Notes: generated by a model from the letters alone, not told the origin. A stretch of 64,000 nt of DNA from Comamonas testosteroni (GCA_008727115.1 CP044131.1:806001-870000), one strand, 5' to 3'; positions 18,328-27,710 are shown, counted from the first letter of the stretch. Translations and numbers: made by a program.

Positions 18328-19191
18328 TTAAAACTTTTGATCTGAAACCCAACTTGAAAGCGGATGAATTTCGAGATTCTTGCAGATTTTGACCTTCCAT
18401 GTGCGCGGTGCACTATTTGTGTCGATGATCTGCGTGATCGGTGCAAAGACTGCACTTCCTGAGCCCGTCATTCTAGCATGTAGTTGAAGTGATTCGAGCC
18501 ATGTTCTGACTCTCGTGACTTCGGGCTCCAAGCTTTCGGCGACTGGCTGCAAGTCGTTTTGGCCAAAGCCAAAGTGCTCTGCAGCGAAGTCGGCGATTGT
18601 AGCGTGCTTTGAGTCGCGCTTTAGTAAGTCGCTGGAAAAAATCTTTCCGGTTTCCAGTCCTGTTTCGGGCTTGACCACGATGAATTGCTGCTCGGGCAGG
18701 GCATTGCGGCCAGCAAGAGGAGTGATGACTTCGCCGATTCCGCTGACCCAGGCCGAGTGGCCGCAAAGAAAAAATGGTACATCGGCCCCCAACTTCAGGC
18801 CGATCTGCTGCAGCTCCTGGCGAGACAGGTTCAGTTTCCAGAGGCGGTTGAGTGCCAGCAGTGTGCTGGCGGCATCGGATGAGCCCCCGCCCAGGCCGGC
18901 CTGGGCCGGAAGCCGCTTCTCTATCCCTATGTGTGCGCCTTGTGTACAGCCAGTTGCTTGCTGAAGGGCGCGGGCTGCGCGGGTGATCAGGTCGTCTGCA
19001 GGCAAAGCGATGCCGTTCAGGTCTTCGCGGCTGATCTGTCCGTCAGACGTACTCTCGAAGTGCAGAACGTCATGCCAGTCGATCAGCATGAAGACCGACT
19101 CCAGAAGGTGGTAGCCATCGGGACGGCGGCCCGTAATGTGCAAAAAGAGGTTGAGCTTGGCCGGGGCCGGCACGTCATAAAGCGAGTGCAT
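18328..19191 (-). CDS. ispE: 4-diphosphocytidyl-2-C-methyl-D-erythritol kinase
   Basis: A GHMP-family kinase of the non-mevalonate isoprenoid pathway, 287 residues. The N-terminus has [20 protein letters not shown] with the catalytic Lys12. The ATP-binding loop [19 protein letters not shown] lies near residue 95, and [14 protein letters not shown] contains the catalytic Asp. The C-terminus has [14 protein letters not shown], and the last roughly 25 residues are divergent. The gene follows lolB and precedes tRNA-Gln-prs, the classic beta/gammaproteobacterial arrangement. Confidence 0.95.
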   Translation of the reverse strand: MHSLYDVPAPAKLNLFLHITGRRPDGYHLLESVFMLIDWHDVLHFESTSDGQISREDLNGIALPADDLITRAARALQQATGCTQGAHIGIEKRLPAQAGLGGGSSDAASTLLALNRLWKLNLSRQELQQIGLKLGADVPFFLCGHSAWVSGIGEVITPLAGRNALPEQQFIVVKPETGLETGKIFSSDLLKRDSKHATIADFAAEHFGFGQNDLQPVAESLEPEVTRVRTWLESLQLHARMTGSGSAVFAPITQIIDTNSAPRTWKVKICKNLEIHPLSSWVSDQKF

Positions 19192-19245
19192 GGCGTGTAT
19201 CTGTCAGTGAAAACGGTGCAACGATAGCACCAGAGTGGCATGGGT

Positions 19246-19764
19246 TCAGCGAGTGTCCTGGTCGAGGACGATGCGCAAGGAGGCTTCCGGAGGCGGGCTG
19301 ACACGGTCTGCGCGAAGGCGACCTTCGCTGACTCGGGAAAGGTCGGTCTGCCAGCCACTCACAACCGTATTTTTTCCTTGCAGCCAGTCGAACAGCGCAG
19401 CGACGGGGATGTCGCTGCCAGTCATTTTGGTGATGAGCTCCGGCAGGGAGTCAGACTGGGTCAGCTGGTCGCCCTGCTGCAAGCTGGCGCCAGACTGCGT
19501 CCATTGCAGGCGGGCAATGGTGGAGCCCAGTGGGCTGAAAACCAGCAAGGTGCCCCTTTCGGGTTGGCCCTGAAGCTCGAAGCTGGCGCTGAAAGATTGC
19601 TGCTGTGCATCCTGTACTTGCAGGGCCATGCGCCCGGACCAATGGTGGCTGCTGGAGGCATCCGCTGGCAGTTGACGTGCAGGCTGGGCACAGCCGCTGA
19701 GCAGGGCCGCACATGCCAGGCTCAGGGCAGGAAGAGACTTCACCAAGAAAGACAGGCGCATCAT
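19246..19764 (-). CDS. lolB: Outer-membrane lipoprotein LolB
   Basis: The outer-membrane receptor that accepts lipoproteins from LolA and inserts them. It has 172 residues. The signal peptide ends in LLSGC with Cys25 as the lipidated residue. The mature part includes HHWSGRMALQVQDAQQQSFS and DWLQGK, matching LolB. The start overlaps the stop of the upstream TPR gene by four bases, and ispE follows after 54. The lolC-lolD genes of the same pathway are elsewhere in this window (55486-57421). Confidence 0.9.
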   Translation of the reverse strand: MMRLSFLVKSLPALSLACAALLSGCAQPARQLPADASSSHHWSGRMALQVQDAQQQSFSASFELQGQPERGTLLVFSPLGSTIARLQWTQSGASLQQGDQLTQSDSLPELITKMTGSDIPVAALFDWLQGKNTVVSGWQTDLSRVSEGRLRADRVSPPPEASLRIVLDQDTR

Positions 19765-21560
19765 GGTTTCACTTTGAGGCGCTGAAGTGTTTCCTGCAAG
19801 GTGCTGTTGCGGCTGTCGATCTGAAGCGCTTGGCGCCAGATCAGAAGCGCACGCTCTTGCTTGCCTTGTGCCCAGAGCACTTCACCCAGGTGGGCGGCGA
19901 TCTCTACATCCTGGCGTGTTGCATAGGCTTGCTCGAGCAGCTTCTCCGCTTCGCTCAAGTTGCCCAGACGAAAGTACACCCAGGCCAGACTGTCGGTGAT
20001 GAAGGGGTCTCCGGGTGTCATGTCCAAGGCTTTCTGGATCAGCGTTTTGGCTTCTTCCAGCTTGATGTTTCGGTCCGCATAGGAGTAGCCCAGTGCGTTG
20101 TAGGCATGCTGGAAGTCGGGTTTGCGCTCGATGATGTCGCGCAGCAGACGCTCCATTTCATCGAATTTCCCCACTCGCTCGGCAAGCAAGGCCGTGTCGT
20201 AGCTCAACTCCACGTCGCCGGGATACTGACTTAGCAAGCGATCTTGCAGGGCATAGGCCTCTTGGTGAAGGCCTGCGTCACGCAGCAACTGCACTTCGGC
20301 GACTTGCTTGAGGCGTTTCTGGTTGGGACCGTTGGCAGGAATGGCCTGTATCAGCGCTCGGGCCTCTGGAATCTTGCCTTGGCGTACCAGAAGATCGGCA
20401 CGACGCGCCTGGACGCTGAGCAGGTTGGCGGAATCGGGAATGCGCTGTAAATAGCTGTCAGCCTCTTCGTAATGCTGGCGCTTTTCAGCCAGCTCGGCCT
20501 TGAGCAGATAAAACTGCGACTCTCCTGCGTTGCGGCCTACTCCGTCGGGGAGCTTGGGCAGCAGCGCGTTGAACTGTGTCAGAGAAACTTCGGCGGCATC
20601 CAGCTCGTTATCCTGCAACTGCAGATTGGCCAGCATGGCCCAGGCTTCGGGAAACTCCGGCGCTTCTCGGGTGGTGCGCTGCAGCTGGGCCTTGGCATCT
20701 GCATTGCGCTTTTGTCCCAGCAGCACACGGGCATAGGTGATGCGTAGCTGGGGAGAGTGGTTCTTTTCCAGATAGCGCTGAACCAGTGGCTCGACCTCGG
20801 CTGAGCCCGACTCCAGCAACTCCATGGCCAGCAGGGCAATCGCTCCCGACTCTGGGCTGAGCTTGGCTCCGTTTTGCAAAGCCAGCAGAGCGGCGGGCTT
20901 TTGTCCGGCAATCAAGCGCATGTGACCGACGGTGGCCCAGGCCATGGGGCCGTTTTTGGGGTCTTGGAAGTTGCCCTCCAGCGCTTGCTCCACGATATCG
21001 GCGGCCAGAGGCTTGTCGGAGGCGTTGTTGTAGAGCTGCGTAATGCCCAGGAAGATGGCGCTGCGATTGGCCTGGGGCGTCAGCTCGACCTCCCGGCGCA
21101 GATGGCTGGCGGAGTCGGCAATACGGTTCATGGCCACCAGAATGCGCAGCATGGCGCGGTTGGCATCGCGTGACTCGGGATAGGCTTCCAGCCAGGCGCG
21201 GGCATTGCGCAGGGCGCGATCACCTGAGCGCGATTGCAGGGCCAGCTCTGTGGCGCGGCGATACAGCTTTTCATCGTTGCTGCTGCGCGCGGCTTCCATC
21301 ATCAGCGCTTGGGCATCGCCCAGGGCGCCGGCTTGGGCAGCCATTTCGCCGACCAAAATCTCATAGAAAAGTTCTGCCGAAAGTGCTGCCTGCTCTTCCT
21401 CTTGCTCTGCGGCTTGCTCAAGATCGCTGAGCTGCTTGGCCTGAGCTTGTTGAGCAAGCGGACGGGAAACGGTGGACGCGGGCTGGGTGGAAGCGATTGC
21501 CGAACCCATGGCCAAAGCGGCGGCCACGGCGAGTCCCTGGAAACGAAGAGGATGAACCAT
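19761..21560 (-). CDS. Tetratricopeptide repeat protein, exported
   Basis: A 599-residue protein with an N-terminal signal peptide (MVHPLRFQGLAVAAALAMGS) and then a run of TPR helices over most of its length. The clearest repeats are near the C-terminus: YDTALLAERVGKFDEMERLL, QHAYNALGYSYADRN and DSLAWVYFRLGNLSEAEKLL. Similar TPR genes stand before lolB-ispE in other Burkholderiales. The role is probably scaffolding in the periplasm or at the outer membrane, but partners are unknown. The ATG at 21560 is preferred over a TTG six codons earlier. It is divergent from mutM with a gap of about 50 bases. Confidence 0.82.
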   Translation of the reverse strand: MVHPLRFQGLAVAAALAMGSAIASTQPASTVSRPLAQQAQAKQLSDLEQAAEQEEEQAALSAELFYEILVGEMAAQAGALGDAQALMMEAARSSNDEKLYRRATELALQSRSGDRALRNARAWLEAYPESRDANRAMLRILVAMNRIADSASHLRREVELTPQANRSAIFLGITQLYNNASDKPLAADIVEQALEGNFQDPKNGPMAWATVGHMRLIAGQKPAALLALQNGAKLSPESGAIALLAMELLESGSAEVEPLVQRYLEKNHSPQLRITYARVLLGQKRNADAKAQLQRTTREAPEFPEAWAMLANLQLQDNELDAAEVSLTQFNALLPKLPDGVGRNAGESQFYLLKAELAEKRQHYEEADSYLQRIPDSANLLSVQARRADLLVRQGKIPEARALIQAIPANGPNQKRLKQVAEVQLLRDAGLHQEAYALQDRLLSQYPGDVELSYDTALLAERVGKFDEMERLLRDIIERKPDFQHAYNALGYSYADRNIKLEEAKTLIQKALDMTPGDPFITDSLAWVYFRLGNLSEAEKLLEQAYATRQDVEIAAHLGEVLWAQGKQERALLIWRQALQIDSRNSTLQETLQRLKVKP

Positions 21561-21610
21561 CGGCTCATAATAATCCAAGCTTGTTGAACACTTGGTGAAG
21601 ATGAGGTTGC

Positions 21611-22444
21611 ATGCCTGAGTTGCCCGAAGTCGAGGTTACGCGACGTTCTTTTGCGGATCGCATTGCGGGCGCACGCATAGAGCACGCGACGCTGGGTAAG
21701 CCTTTGCGCTGGCCTTTGGGCTTGCGTCCCGAGGAGTTGGTGGGGCGCGTGGTGCAGGGAGTGCGCCGGCGCGGTAAATATTTGTTGCTGGATTTGAGCG
21801 AAGGTTTGCTGCTGGTTCATCTGGGGATGTCGGGCAGCTTGCGCTTCGTTGGCTGTGATGAAGAGCCTTTGGGAGCGGCGGGCTCCCACGATCACTTTGA
21901 TTTGCAGACTTCACGCGGCTTGCTGCGACTGCATGATCCGCGTCGCTTTGGGGCGGTCATTTATGTACCGGCTCAAAGTGATGCCCTGGCTCGCAAGCTG
22001 CTTGATCATCTGGGCATGGAGCCCCTGAGCGATGACTTTTCGCTGGCCGCTTTCCGTGCAGGGCTGGCTGCCAGCCGTGCGCCGATCAAGCAATTACTGC
22101 TCAGTGGGAGCGTGGTGGTTGGCGTCGGCAATATCTATGCCTCTGAAGTCCTGTTTCTCTCGCGCATTCACCCCGCCACTGCAGCGCGCGACGTAGGGCC
22201 GCGCAAGGCCAAGGTTCTGTATGAGGCCATTCGCAATGTGCTGGCTCTGGCAGTGGAGCAGGGCGGAACCACCTTGCGTGATTTTTCGGCAGCCAATGGC
22301 ATGGAGGGGCACTTCCAATTGCAGGCCAAGGTGTATGGCCGAGATGGGCTGCCCTGCACGCACTGTGGTGCAGCCATTCAACTCATGCGACAGGGGCAGC
22401 GCAGCACGTATTACTGCGCACGTTGCCAGCGAGTAGCCAAGTAA
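21611..22444 (+). CDS. mutM: Formamidopyrimidine-DNA glycosylase
   Basis: Removes 8-oxoguanine and ring-opened purines from DNA, and nicks the abasic site. It has 277 residues. The N-terminus [11 protein letters not shown] supplies the catalytic Pro (after Met removal) and Glu; the conserved helix-two-turn-helix includes [14 protein letters not shown]. The C-terminal zinc finger [20 protein letters not shown], then CARCQ, is complete. It is followed, after 263 bases with a partial palindromic element, by a dynamin-like GTPase and mutY, the partner enzyme of the GO repair system. Confidence 0.97.
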   Translation: MPELPEVEVTRRSFADRIAGARIEHATLGKPLRWPLGLRPEELVGRVVQGVRRRGKYLLLDLSEGLLLVHLGMSGSLRFVGCDEEPLGAAGSHDHFDLQTSRGLLRLHDPRRFGAVIYVPAQSDALARKLLDHLGMEPLSDDFSLAAFRAGLAASRAPIKQLLLSGSVVVGVGNIYASEVLFLSRIHPATAARDVGPRKAKVLYEAIRNVLALAVEQGGTTLRDFSAANGMEGHFQLQAKVYGRDGLPCTHCGAAIQLMRQGQRSTYYCARCQRVAK

Positions 22445-22449
22445 CTTTA

Positions 22450-22510
22450 AAATTCATAGCGTATGGCGCTTGCTTGGTAAGGGTTTTGGCCTTTTTGAGC
22501 AAAAAACAAT
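22450..22510. repeat. Palindromic element A, half copy after mutM
   Basis: AATTCATAGCGTATGGCGCTTG begins six bases after the mutM stop and resembles the left arms of the other copies (ATAGC..ATGGCGC, as at 49519). No matching right arm is seen. The remaining ~200 bases before the GTPase gene contain no visible gene; AAGAGGGG just before the GTG looks like its ribosome-binding site. Confidence 0.45.
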
Positions 22511-22707
22511 GGAAATGCTTGATCTGGCTCAGAGCTTTTTCAGCTGAGAGGGTATCGGGGACAGCAGCGGTGCTGATCCACAGATACTTCGCTGCGCGAA
22601 AGAGCAGGCTCTTTGGGCACCCAAGGCGGTAAAGAGGCCGTGCTATATATTGACCGCATCGGCAGCTGAGGCTGGCCCGAAGACTCAAATCAACAAGAGG
22701 GGTAGAC

Positions 22708-24705
22708 GTGACAGCTTCATTCAATGAGCAGTTTGGCCAGTATGGCGCGTGGCGACGAAGCTTCGCCACTCAGCTGCAGGAGCTGCGCGAATGGTTGATG
22801 AGCCAGGATCTGCTGGATTCTTCAGTGCAGGAGCGTCTGCAGCGGCTGGAAGAGCAGATGCGCAGCGATAAGGTCATGGTCGCTTTTGTGGCAGAGTTTT
22901 CGCGTGGTAAGTCCGAACTGATCAATGCGATTTTCTTTGCCCACTATGGGCGCCGCCTCATGCCGGCGAGCGCGGGTCGCACCACGATGTGCCCGGCAGA
23001 GCTGGCCTGGGAGCCTGAGCTGCAGCCCTGTCTGCGACTGCTGCCCATAGATACTCGCGAGTCCCCCGAGAGCCTGGGGCAATGGCGCATACGCTCCGAT
23101 GCCTGGGTATTGCACCCGCTGGATATTGCCAATGCGCAGCAGATTGCCGACACCTTGGCCAAGGTGGCGGAAGTGCGCAAGGTGTCAATCGACCAGGCAA
23201 GAGCCTGGGGCTTTTGGAATGATGATGACCAGGCGGACAACCCCATGGTGGACGCTGATGGCTGGGTGGAAGTGCCCATGTGGCGTCATGCCCTGATCAA
23301 TATGCCCCATCCTTTGCTCAAGCAGGGGCTGGTGATTCTGGACACGCCGGGGTTGAACGCAGTGGGGGCAGAGCCAGAGCTGACGGTCAACCTGATCCCT
23401 CAGGCGCATGCCGTGGTGTTTGTTCTGGGCGCCGACACGGGGGTGACCAAGTCCGATCTGGCCATCTGGCGTGATCATGTACTGCCAGCAGGTGCGGGCA
23501 AGGCGGGAGGCGACGAGCTGCTTGCTGCCTCGCGTCTGGTTGTGCTCAACAAGGTCGATACGCTATGGGACAGCCTGAGCTCAGGGGCTCAGGTGCAGGC
23601 GCAATTGCGTCGTCAGCAGCAGGACTCCGCTCAGTTGCTGGGAGTTCCGGTGGAGCGCGTGCTGCCCGTTTCGGCCCAAAAAGGGCTGGTGGCCAAGGTG
23701 GGCAGCAATGACAGCCTGCTGCAGGCCAGTGGCCTGCCTGCGTTTGAGGACCTTCTGGCCAACGGCATCATGGGGCAGCGCCAGAAAGTGCTTCAGGCAG
23801 CAGTGCGCACCAATGTGCAGCAGTTGCAGTTGCAGGTCGAGCGGGTGATCAACATGCGCCGCAGCGATCTCGATGACCAACTGGCCGAGCTGTGCGGACT
23901 GCGCGGCAAGAATGCGACGGTGATTGCCAGCATGCGAGCTCGCATTGAGGCGGAGCACAAAGAGTTCGATCAAAGCGCCAGCCGCATTCAGGCCATGCGC
24001 AATATCCATATGCGCATGCTCAAGGAGCTGTTCCAGCTGCTGAGCTCATCGACGTTGAAGGCCGAGCTGGCTGAACTGAAACTGGCGCTGGACCAGCGCG
24101 GCCTCAAGCTGGGCCTGCGCAAGGTCTATGAGCAGACGTTTGAGCGGCTGAATGCCGTATCTGCCAAGGTGCAGGCGCAGGCCGATGAAGTGCAGGCCAT
24201 GATGAGTGCCGCTTTCAAGGACCTCAATGCCGAGTTCGGATTCTCGCTGCAGTCACCGCCTCCGCTTGTGCTGTCCGAGTTCACGGATGACCTGCGCAGC
24301 ATCGAAGGCAGCTACACCCAGTACCTGGGGCTGAGTAACACCTTCAAGCTCAGTGGCGCTGATTTTTCTCAGCGCCTGATCAAGGCCTTGGCGCTGCGCT
24401 TGCGCACGGTGTTCGAGGCGGCTTCGAACGACGTGGAGATGTGGAGCAAATCCCTGACGGCGCCTGTCGATGCACAATTGCGCGAACGCAAGCGCAGTTA
24501 CACACGCCGCCTGGAAGCGGTGGATCGCATCAGCGGCGCTGCCACAGACTTGGAAGAGCGCATTACCGAAATGGAGAATGCGCAAGCCTGTCTTGGCTCG
24601 CTGCAGACGCAGCTGATCAGTGCATCGGCGCAGCTGCTGGAGCCGCTGCGCGCAGAGCGCCAGCAGCCTGCCTCCCTGCCGCTGGACATCAATTTGGTAG
24701 TTTGA
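22708..24705 (+). CDS. Dynamin-like GTPase
   Basis: A 665-residue large GTPase of the bacterial dynamin-like type. The G1 P-loop AEFSRGKS is at residues 62-69, G2 is the Thr in GRTTMCPAE near 92, G3 DTPG is at 212-215 and G4 NKVD is at 281-284. After the GTPase domain, residues from about 360 on are predicted long helices with coiled-coil character (QLQVERVINMRRSDLDDQLA and onwards). No transmembrane segment is evident, so membrane contact, if any, would be peripheral. The start is GTG with AAGAGGGG upstream. The stop is four bases before the TTG of mutY. The function is unknown; family members remodel membranes. Confidence 0.85.
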   Translation: MTASFNEQFGQYGAWRRSFATQLQELREWLMSQDLLDSSVQERLQRLEEQMRSDKVMVAFVAEFSRGKSELINAIFFAHYGRRLMPASAGRTTMCPAELAWEPELQPCLRLLPIDTRESPESLGQWRIRSDAWVLHPLDIANAQQIADTLAKVAEVRKVSIDQARAWGFWNDDDQADNPMVDADGWVEVPMWRHALINMPHPLLKQGLVILDTPGLNAVGAEPELTVNLIPQAHAVVFVLGADTGVTKSDLAIWRDHVLPAGAGKAGGDELLAASRLVVLNKVDTLWDSLSSGAQVQAQLRRQQQDSAQLLGVPVERVLPVSAQKGLVAKVGSNDSLLQASGLPAFEDLLANGIMGQRQKVLQAAVRTNVQQLQLQVERVINMRRSDLDDQLAELCGLRGKNATVIASMRARIEAEHKEFDQSASRIQAMRNIHMRMLKELFQLLSSSTLKAELAELKLALDQRGLKLGLRKVYEQTFERLNAVSAKVQAQADEVQAMMSAAFKDLNAEFGFSLQSPPPLVLSEFTDDLRSIEGSYTQYLGLSNTFKLSGADFSQRLIKALALRLRTVFEAASNDVEMWSKSLTAPVDAQLRERKRSYTRRLEAVDRISGAATDLEERITEMENAQACLGSLQTQLISASAQLLEPLRAERQQPASLPLDINLVV

Positions 24706-24709
24706 CATC

Positions 24710-25777
24710 TTGACTCTTCCCTCAATTGCCACCGCCGTTGTGCAGTGGCAGGCCAGTCATGGCCGCAATCATTTGCCCTGGCAACAAACCCGCGATCCCT
24801 ACCGCGTCTGGCTGTCTGAAATCATGCTGCAGCAGACTCAGGTCGCAACCGTGCTGGGCTATTACCAGCGTTTTCTGGATGCGTTTCCCGATGTGGCCAG
24901 CCTGGCGGCAGCGCCGCAAGATGCCGTGCTGGCGCTGTGGAGCGGCCTGGGCTACTACAGCCGTGCGCGCAACTTGCACAAATGCGCGCAGATGGTGGTG
25001 GAGCAATGGGGCGGGGCGTTCCCGCAAACGGCAGCGGAGCTGGCGACGCTGCCGGGCATTGGCCGCTCCACCGCCAGCGCCATTTCATCGTTTTGTTTTT
25101 CCGAGCGGGTGCCGATTCTGGATGCCAATGTGCGCCGCGTGCTGACGCGCGTGCTGGCGTTTGATGGTGATCTGGCGCAGTCCAGAAATGAAAAGCAGCT
25201 GTGGGAATACGCGCAGCAGCTTTGCCCTGATGACAATTTGCATGAGGCCATGCCGCGCTACACCCAGGGCATGATGGACCTAGGGGCCAGCGTCTGCACG
25301 CCGCGCAATCCGACTTGCCTGGTCTGTCCTTTGCAGACTGAATGCAGAGCGGCGCAAGCAGGCAGCCCCGAGCGCTATCCCGTGCGCACACGCAAGGTCA
25401 AACGCAGTGCGCAAGCCTGGTGGCTGCTGCTGGCTGTGGATGAGCAGGGACGTGTGCTGCTGCACAAGCGCCCGCAGACCGGCATCTGGGCGGGGCTTTA
25501 CAGCCCGCAAGTATTTGACAGCTATGAGAGCTTGCAGAGCGCTGCACAAGTCGCCTGGCCGCACAGCGAGGAGAAGAGCTGGCAAGAGCTGCCCGGCTTT
25601 TTGCATGTGCTGACGCATAAGGACTTGCACTTGCATCCGGTGCTGGTTCCTGTCCAGCAAGAGCAGCCGGCACTAGTTTCTGAAGAGCAGCAAGTCTGCT
25701 GGGCCAATGCCCAGGCGTGGGGTGATCTGGGCTTGCCAGCGCCCGTGCGCAAGCTGCTGGATGCCGAGCTGGCTTGA
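24710..25777 (+). CDS. mutY: A/G-specific adenine glycosylase
   Basis: Removes adenine mispaired with 8-oxoguanine. It has 355 residues. The catalytic Glu is in SEIMLQQTQV (near residue 40), the helix-hairpin-helix is LPGIGRSTASAI and the catalytic Asp is in ILDANVRRVL. Cysteines in CTPRNPTCLVCPLQTEC bind a 4Fe-4S cluster. A C-terminal Nudix-like domain (about 230-345) recognises 8-oxoG. The only possible start is TTG, since an in-frame stop lies 12 bases upstream; it is four bases after the GTPase stop, so translation is probably coupled. Confidence 0.96.
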   Translation: MTLPSIATAVVQWQASHGRNHLPWQQTRDPYRVWLSEIMLQQTQVATVLGYYQRFLDAFPDVASLAAAPQDAVLALWSGLGYYSRARNLHKCAQMVVEQWGGAFPQTAAELATLPGIGRSTASAISSFCFSERVPILDANVRRVLTRVLAFDGDLAQSRNEKQLWEYAQQLCPDDNLHEAMPRYTQGMMDLGASVCTPRNPTCLVCPLQTECRAAQAGSPERYPVRTRKVKRSAQAWWLLLAVDEQGRVLLHKRPQTGIWAGLYSPQVFDSYESLQSAAQVAWPHSEEKSWQELPGFLHVLTHKDLHLHPVLVPVQQEQPALVSEEQQVCWANAQAWGDLGLPAPVRKLLDAELA

Positions 25778-25797
25778 GGTGCGTGAACCTGCGCACG

Positions 25798-25828
25798 AAA
25801 AAGGTGATGCCATGCATCACCTTTTTTA
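25798..25828 (+). terminator. Intrinsic terminator of mutY
   Basis: GGTGATG (25803-25809) pairs with CATCACC (25815-25821), flanked by A and T runs. It lies about 20 bases after the mutY stop. Confidence 0.88.
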
Positions 25829-25854
25829 TTGGAGCATTTGCAGGATTTTTATAG

Positions 25855-25944
25855 AAACAGGAGCTTATAGCGCTTGCTGTATATGAGTTTCCAATAGAAA
25901 ACTATTGGAAATCATTGCTGGGAAAGCGCCATGTGCTCCTGTTT
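25855..25944. repeat. Palindromic element A, complete nested copy
   Basis: Outer arms AAACAGGAGC-TTATAGCGCTT (25855-25875) and the inverted AAGCGCCATGTGCTCCTGTTT (25924-25944) match at most positions. Inside is a second, perfect 10-base hairpin, TTTCCAATAG-AAAA-CTATTGGAAA (25888-25911). This makes a two-level cruciform of 90 bases between the convergent mutY and the 93-residue ORF. Confidence 0.8.
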
Positions 25945-25998
25945 ATCAAGGCTTCTTATCAAGCATTGAGATCCATCGATGTGATGGGGCTAACGTTT

Positions 25999-26280
25999 TC
26001 AGAAGCGCAGCCTGGGCATGAGCATGGAGCAGCGCAAGCCCATCAAAGCCAGCCACAGGGCTTTGGCGTGAGGACTGCTGCGCTGACTTTGCAGCCGTTT
26101 TCCCAGCGCAGTCACTTGCTCGCGTACTGCGTGTTGCGCAGATCGATCTCCCAGACTCTGGGCTAGCAGCCACTGCTGCTGCAAGACCTGCACACAGATC
26201 TGAGGGCGCTCATCGAGCAGATGCTGCGCTGAAAGCTTCAGCCAGGCCTGCACTTCTGGGGACAAGGAGGTGGAGGTCAT
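25999..26280 (-). CDS. Small uncharacterised protein downstream of creD
   Basis: A 93-residue hydrophilic, helix-rich protein with no recognised domain, no signal peptide and no membrane segment. Its composition is rich in Gln, Leu and Arg (VQVLQQQWLLAQSLGDRSAQ). Its start overlaps the creD stop by four bases, the spacing of a translationally coupled gene, which is the main reason for calling it real. It could be a Cre-regulated accessory protein, or a chance frame. I do not recognise it. Confidence 0.5.
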   Translation of the reverse strand: MTSTSLSPEVQAWLKLSAQHLLDERPQICVQVLQQQWLLAQSLGDRSAQHAVREQVTALGKRLQSQRSSPHAKALWLALMGLRCSMLMPRLRF

Positions 26281-27710
26281 GACAGCTCCTTGGGTGCAGC
26301 GGTCTCGCGGGTCTTTCCTGCAGCCTCTCCCTCACTGCGGCCAAAGGCATACCAGTCCACATGGCGGGTGCAGATCATGACCAGGGCCAGCACGCCAAAC
26401 AAAGCCAGCGAGCCGACGACCAGAGCGGTCTGCTCCAGCTGCAGCAGCACGTAAAGCAAGCCATACAGGGCAGAGATGGCGGCTGCAAACGGGATGCCGC
26501 GCTTGATGCTGCCCAGGATGTGGCTGGCATAAAAGCCCAGCAGTGCTACACAGCCGCTGGCGGCAATGGCGTAGGCCGTGGCAAAGCCCAGATGCTCGGA
26601 CAGACTGATGAGCAGCAGAAAGAAGCTGCTCAGTGCAGAGCCGACCAGCAGGTATTGAACCGGGTGTACGCGCAGCTTTTTCAGCACCTCAAACAGGCCG
26701 ACGGCCACAAAGGTCAGGATGACAAAAAGAATGCCGTACTTGGTCGCTCGCTCACTCAGGGAGTAGATGTTGACGGGGGTGACGAATTGAGTGCTCATGG
26801 TTTCAAGGCAAGGCCCGTTGTCGTCATGGCCGTGAGCGGCAGAGACGGCATAGCCTGAACTGCTGTCTGAGTAGTCCGCACTGCAAAGGCGTTGCTGGCG
26901 GCTAAAAGCGGTGCTGGCCGAGGTGGCCAGGGAAGACAGCTCCCAGCTGGCGGTAAAGCTGCTGTCCGTGATCTCGCGTCGGCTGGGCAGAAAGCTGCCG
27001 CCAAAAGAGGGGTGGGGCCAGTCGCCGGTCAGCGTGACCTTGTTTTCTGTAGCGATAGGACTGAAGGCGACTTGCTCGGTGCCCAGCAGTTGCAGCTTGA
27101 GCGTCAGATTCAGGGCTTCATCTTTTTTGAGCAGGCTGTTGATCACCTCGGCCTGTATGCCTTTGCTGTAACGCTCCATGGGGGTGCCCGATTCGACACC
27201 CAGCTCTTGTCCGTTGGCCAGCAGGCTGGCACTGCGAATACCACGCGGGTCACTGAGCGCGAAGGCTGCATAAACCTTTTTGCAGCGCACGACGGCATTG
27301 GGTTCGCTGGGCTTGGGCAGCTGTGCAAGCTGGTCGGCGTTGGTAAAGCTGGCGCTGATCTGGTCGTGCAGCACATAGGTATTGATGTGGTGCAAGCCGC
27401 GCGAGAGCTCTTGCATGCTGACGTTGGCGTCGTGATGGAGCGCATCGGGCAGCAGCATGCGCTGAAATTCACGCGTGCTGTATTCCACTTTTTTGCCGTT
27501 GAGGGTGCTGGTGGTTTCCGTGCAGTTCTGCACCAGTGCAGGCCCCATCAGCGTCTGCGCTCCGGCCAGGCTGGAGACCACGTTTTGCACCGCATAGTCG
27601 CGATTGCGTATGCGGTCGTTCACAACGTCCTGAATCATGGACAGACCGGCCATCAGCAGGGCCAGAACTATCAGCAGTGAGACTGTCTTGAACAGCAGTC
27701 GGTTTTTCAT
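26277..27710 (-). CDS. creD: Inner-membrane protein CreD
   Basis: A 477-residue inner-membrane protein of the CreD family, linked to envelope integrity and beta-lactam response, and the main target of CreBC. It begins with one hydrophobic segment (LLFKTVSLLIVLALLMAGLS). A large periplasmic domain follows (about 30-320), then five or six membrane segments (FVILTFVAVGLFEVLKKLRV through QTALVVGSLALFGVLALVMI). VQYLLVGSALSSFFLLLISLSE is a family-typical phrase. A perfect CreB box lies 68 bases upstream of its start, so it is likely induced separately from creBC. Confidence 0.92.
   Translation of the reverse strand: MKNRLLFKTVSLLIVLALLMAGLSMIQDVVNDRIRNRDYAVQNVVSSLAGAQTLMGPALVQNCTETTSTLNGKKVEYSTREFQRMLLPDALHHDANVSMQELSRGLHHINTYVLHDQISASFTNADQLAQLPKPSEPNAVVRCKKVYAAFALSDPRGIRSASLLANGQELGVESGTPMERYSKGIQAEVINSLLKKDEALNLTLKLQLLGTEQVAFSPIATENKVTLTGDWPHPSFGGSFLPSRREITDSSFTASWELSSLATSASTAFSRQQRLCSADYSDSSSGYAVSAAHGHDDNGPCLETMSTQFVTPVNIYSLSERATKYGILFVILTFVAVGLFEVLKKLRVHPVQYLLVGSALSSFFLLLISLSEHLGFATAYAIAASGCVALLGFYASHILGSIKRGIPFAAAISALYGLLYVLLQLEQTALVVGSLALFGVLALVMICTRHVDWYAFGRSEGEAAGKTRETAAPKELS

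Noticed and set aside
18177-18455. N-terminal extension of prs through the tRNA-Gln gene
   Set aside because: The frame is open but translates a tRNA; the family N-terminus is at the internal ATG at 18176.
25855-25944. CRISPR repeat or insertion-sequence end
   Set aside because: There is no repeat-spacer periodicity and no transposase; the structure is a single self-complementary element.
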